Below, piece after piece: positions 5,326-5,621 of a DNA stretch of 5,621 nucleotides. The notes beneath the pieces are model-generated. The model was not told the DNA's origin. It saw only the letters and a list, made by a program, of their open reading frames with translations, and did no database searches. The DNA comes from Lentimicrobiaceae bacterium. Its GTDB lineage: Bacteria > Bacteroidota > Bacteroidia > Bacteroidales > Lentimicrobiaceae. How positions within the stretch are numbered: the first letter of the stretch is position 1; every line of letters begins with the position of its first letter. The position numbers and the translations under genes were made by a program. Location: contig JAQVEI010000179.1 of the NCBI GenBank assembly GCA_028697695.1, positions 1 to 5,621 of the forward strand, in the 5' to 3' direction.

Positions 5326-5621
5326 TTAGAATGGATATCCTATCCCAAAGTTCCAGTTTACATCTCTTAATCTTAACCTAGATGCGCCTATCCAGCGTCG
5401 GTCTTCAGGCTTTCCGGGATCGTAAACCGGCAGCCCGCTATCTATTCTAAAGATGAAAAAGTCAAAGTCGAATCTAAGTCCCAGCCCTGTATCCAGCGCC
5501 AATGATTTAAACAGCCGGGGGAACTCAAATTTGCCTCCCGGGAAGTCCTTATTGTTATTTAGCAGCCATACATTTCCGGCATCCACATAAAGTGCCCCGT
5601 TCAGGAAACTGTATATTGGGA
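5326..5621 (-). CDS. tamL: BamA/TamA (Omp85) family outer-membrane protein, TamL-like, C-terminal end (cut by window edge)
   Basis: Only the last 97 residues are present; the 5' part lies beyond the right edge. The fragment opens PIYSFLNGALYVDAGNVWLL and goes on with PGGKFEFPRLFKSLALDTGLGLRFDF, FFIFRIDSGLPVYDP, and ends WNFGIGYPF. These are the last strands of an Omp85 beta barrel. YVDAGNVW and GLGLRFDF are typical of the family, and the terminal aromatic residue forms the beta-signal recognised for outer-membrane insertion. The IGYPF ending and the RIDSGLPV strand fit the Bacteroidota TamL type (translocation and assembly module lipoprotein) better than BamA. The lipoprotein signal and POTRA domains that would prove it are outside the window. 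A plain BamA paralogue is the alternative. The TAA stop is 15 bases before the helicase ATG, so the two genes are probably co-transcribed. Confidence 0.82.
   Translation of the reverse strand, partial: PIYSFLNGALYVDAGNVWLLNNNKDFPGGKFEFPRLFKSLALDTGLGLRFDFDFFIFRIDSGLPVYDPGKPEDRRWIGASRLRLRDVNWNFGIGYPF

Overview
The window looks like chromosomal DNA of a Bacteroidota (Bacteroidetes) bacterium. Four things support this. It carries a PorT-family type IX secretion barrel protein. It carries the C-terminal end of a Bacteroidota-type TamL/BamA-like outer-membrane protein. Translation starts have weak or no Shine-Dalgarno sequences. At least five transcription units are preceded by the Bacteroidota -7 element TAnnTTTG. 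I cannot name an order or genus from the sequence alone.

All intact genes lie on the minus strand, so in the direction of transcription the window reads from high to low coordinates: the end of a TamL-like Omp85 barrel gene (5621-5326); 15 bases later a 481-residue RecD/Pif1-like superfamily 1 helicase (5310-3865), probably in the same operon; a stand-alone heptose-7-phosphate kinase, rfaE1 (3793-2762), with its own promoter; porT (2682-1912), with its own -7 box; a 448-base gap without an intact gene; a conserved protein of unknown function, 232 residues (1463-765); tRNA-Glu(UUC) (569-498), followed after only 19 bases by rpsT (478-224) and a clear intrinsic terminator (199-175); and the first 44 codons of radC (134-1), with its own -7 box.

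The 448-base gap (1464-1911) is the one accessory-looking stretch. On the plus strand it holds the C-terminal third of a GxxExxY-family protein (PDDEXK-like), in frame up to its natural stop but lacking the N-terminal two thirds and any start codon. It is a decayed gene remnant and the only plus-strand coding signal I trust in the window.

Functionally the window mixes envelope biogenesis (TamL-like barrel, ADP-heptose kinase for LPS, PorT for type IX secretion) with information processing (helicase, tRNA-Glu, ribosomal protein S20, RadC). Two gene starts need care. rfaE1 should begin at the ATG at 3793, because the upstream TTG at 3826 lies inside the promoter. porT has only a GTG start available. 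I found no CRISPR array, intact mobile element, riboswitch or obviously new multi-gene system.
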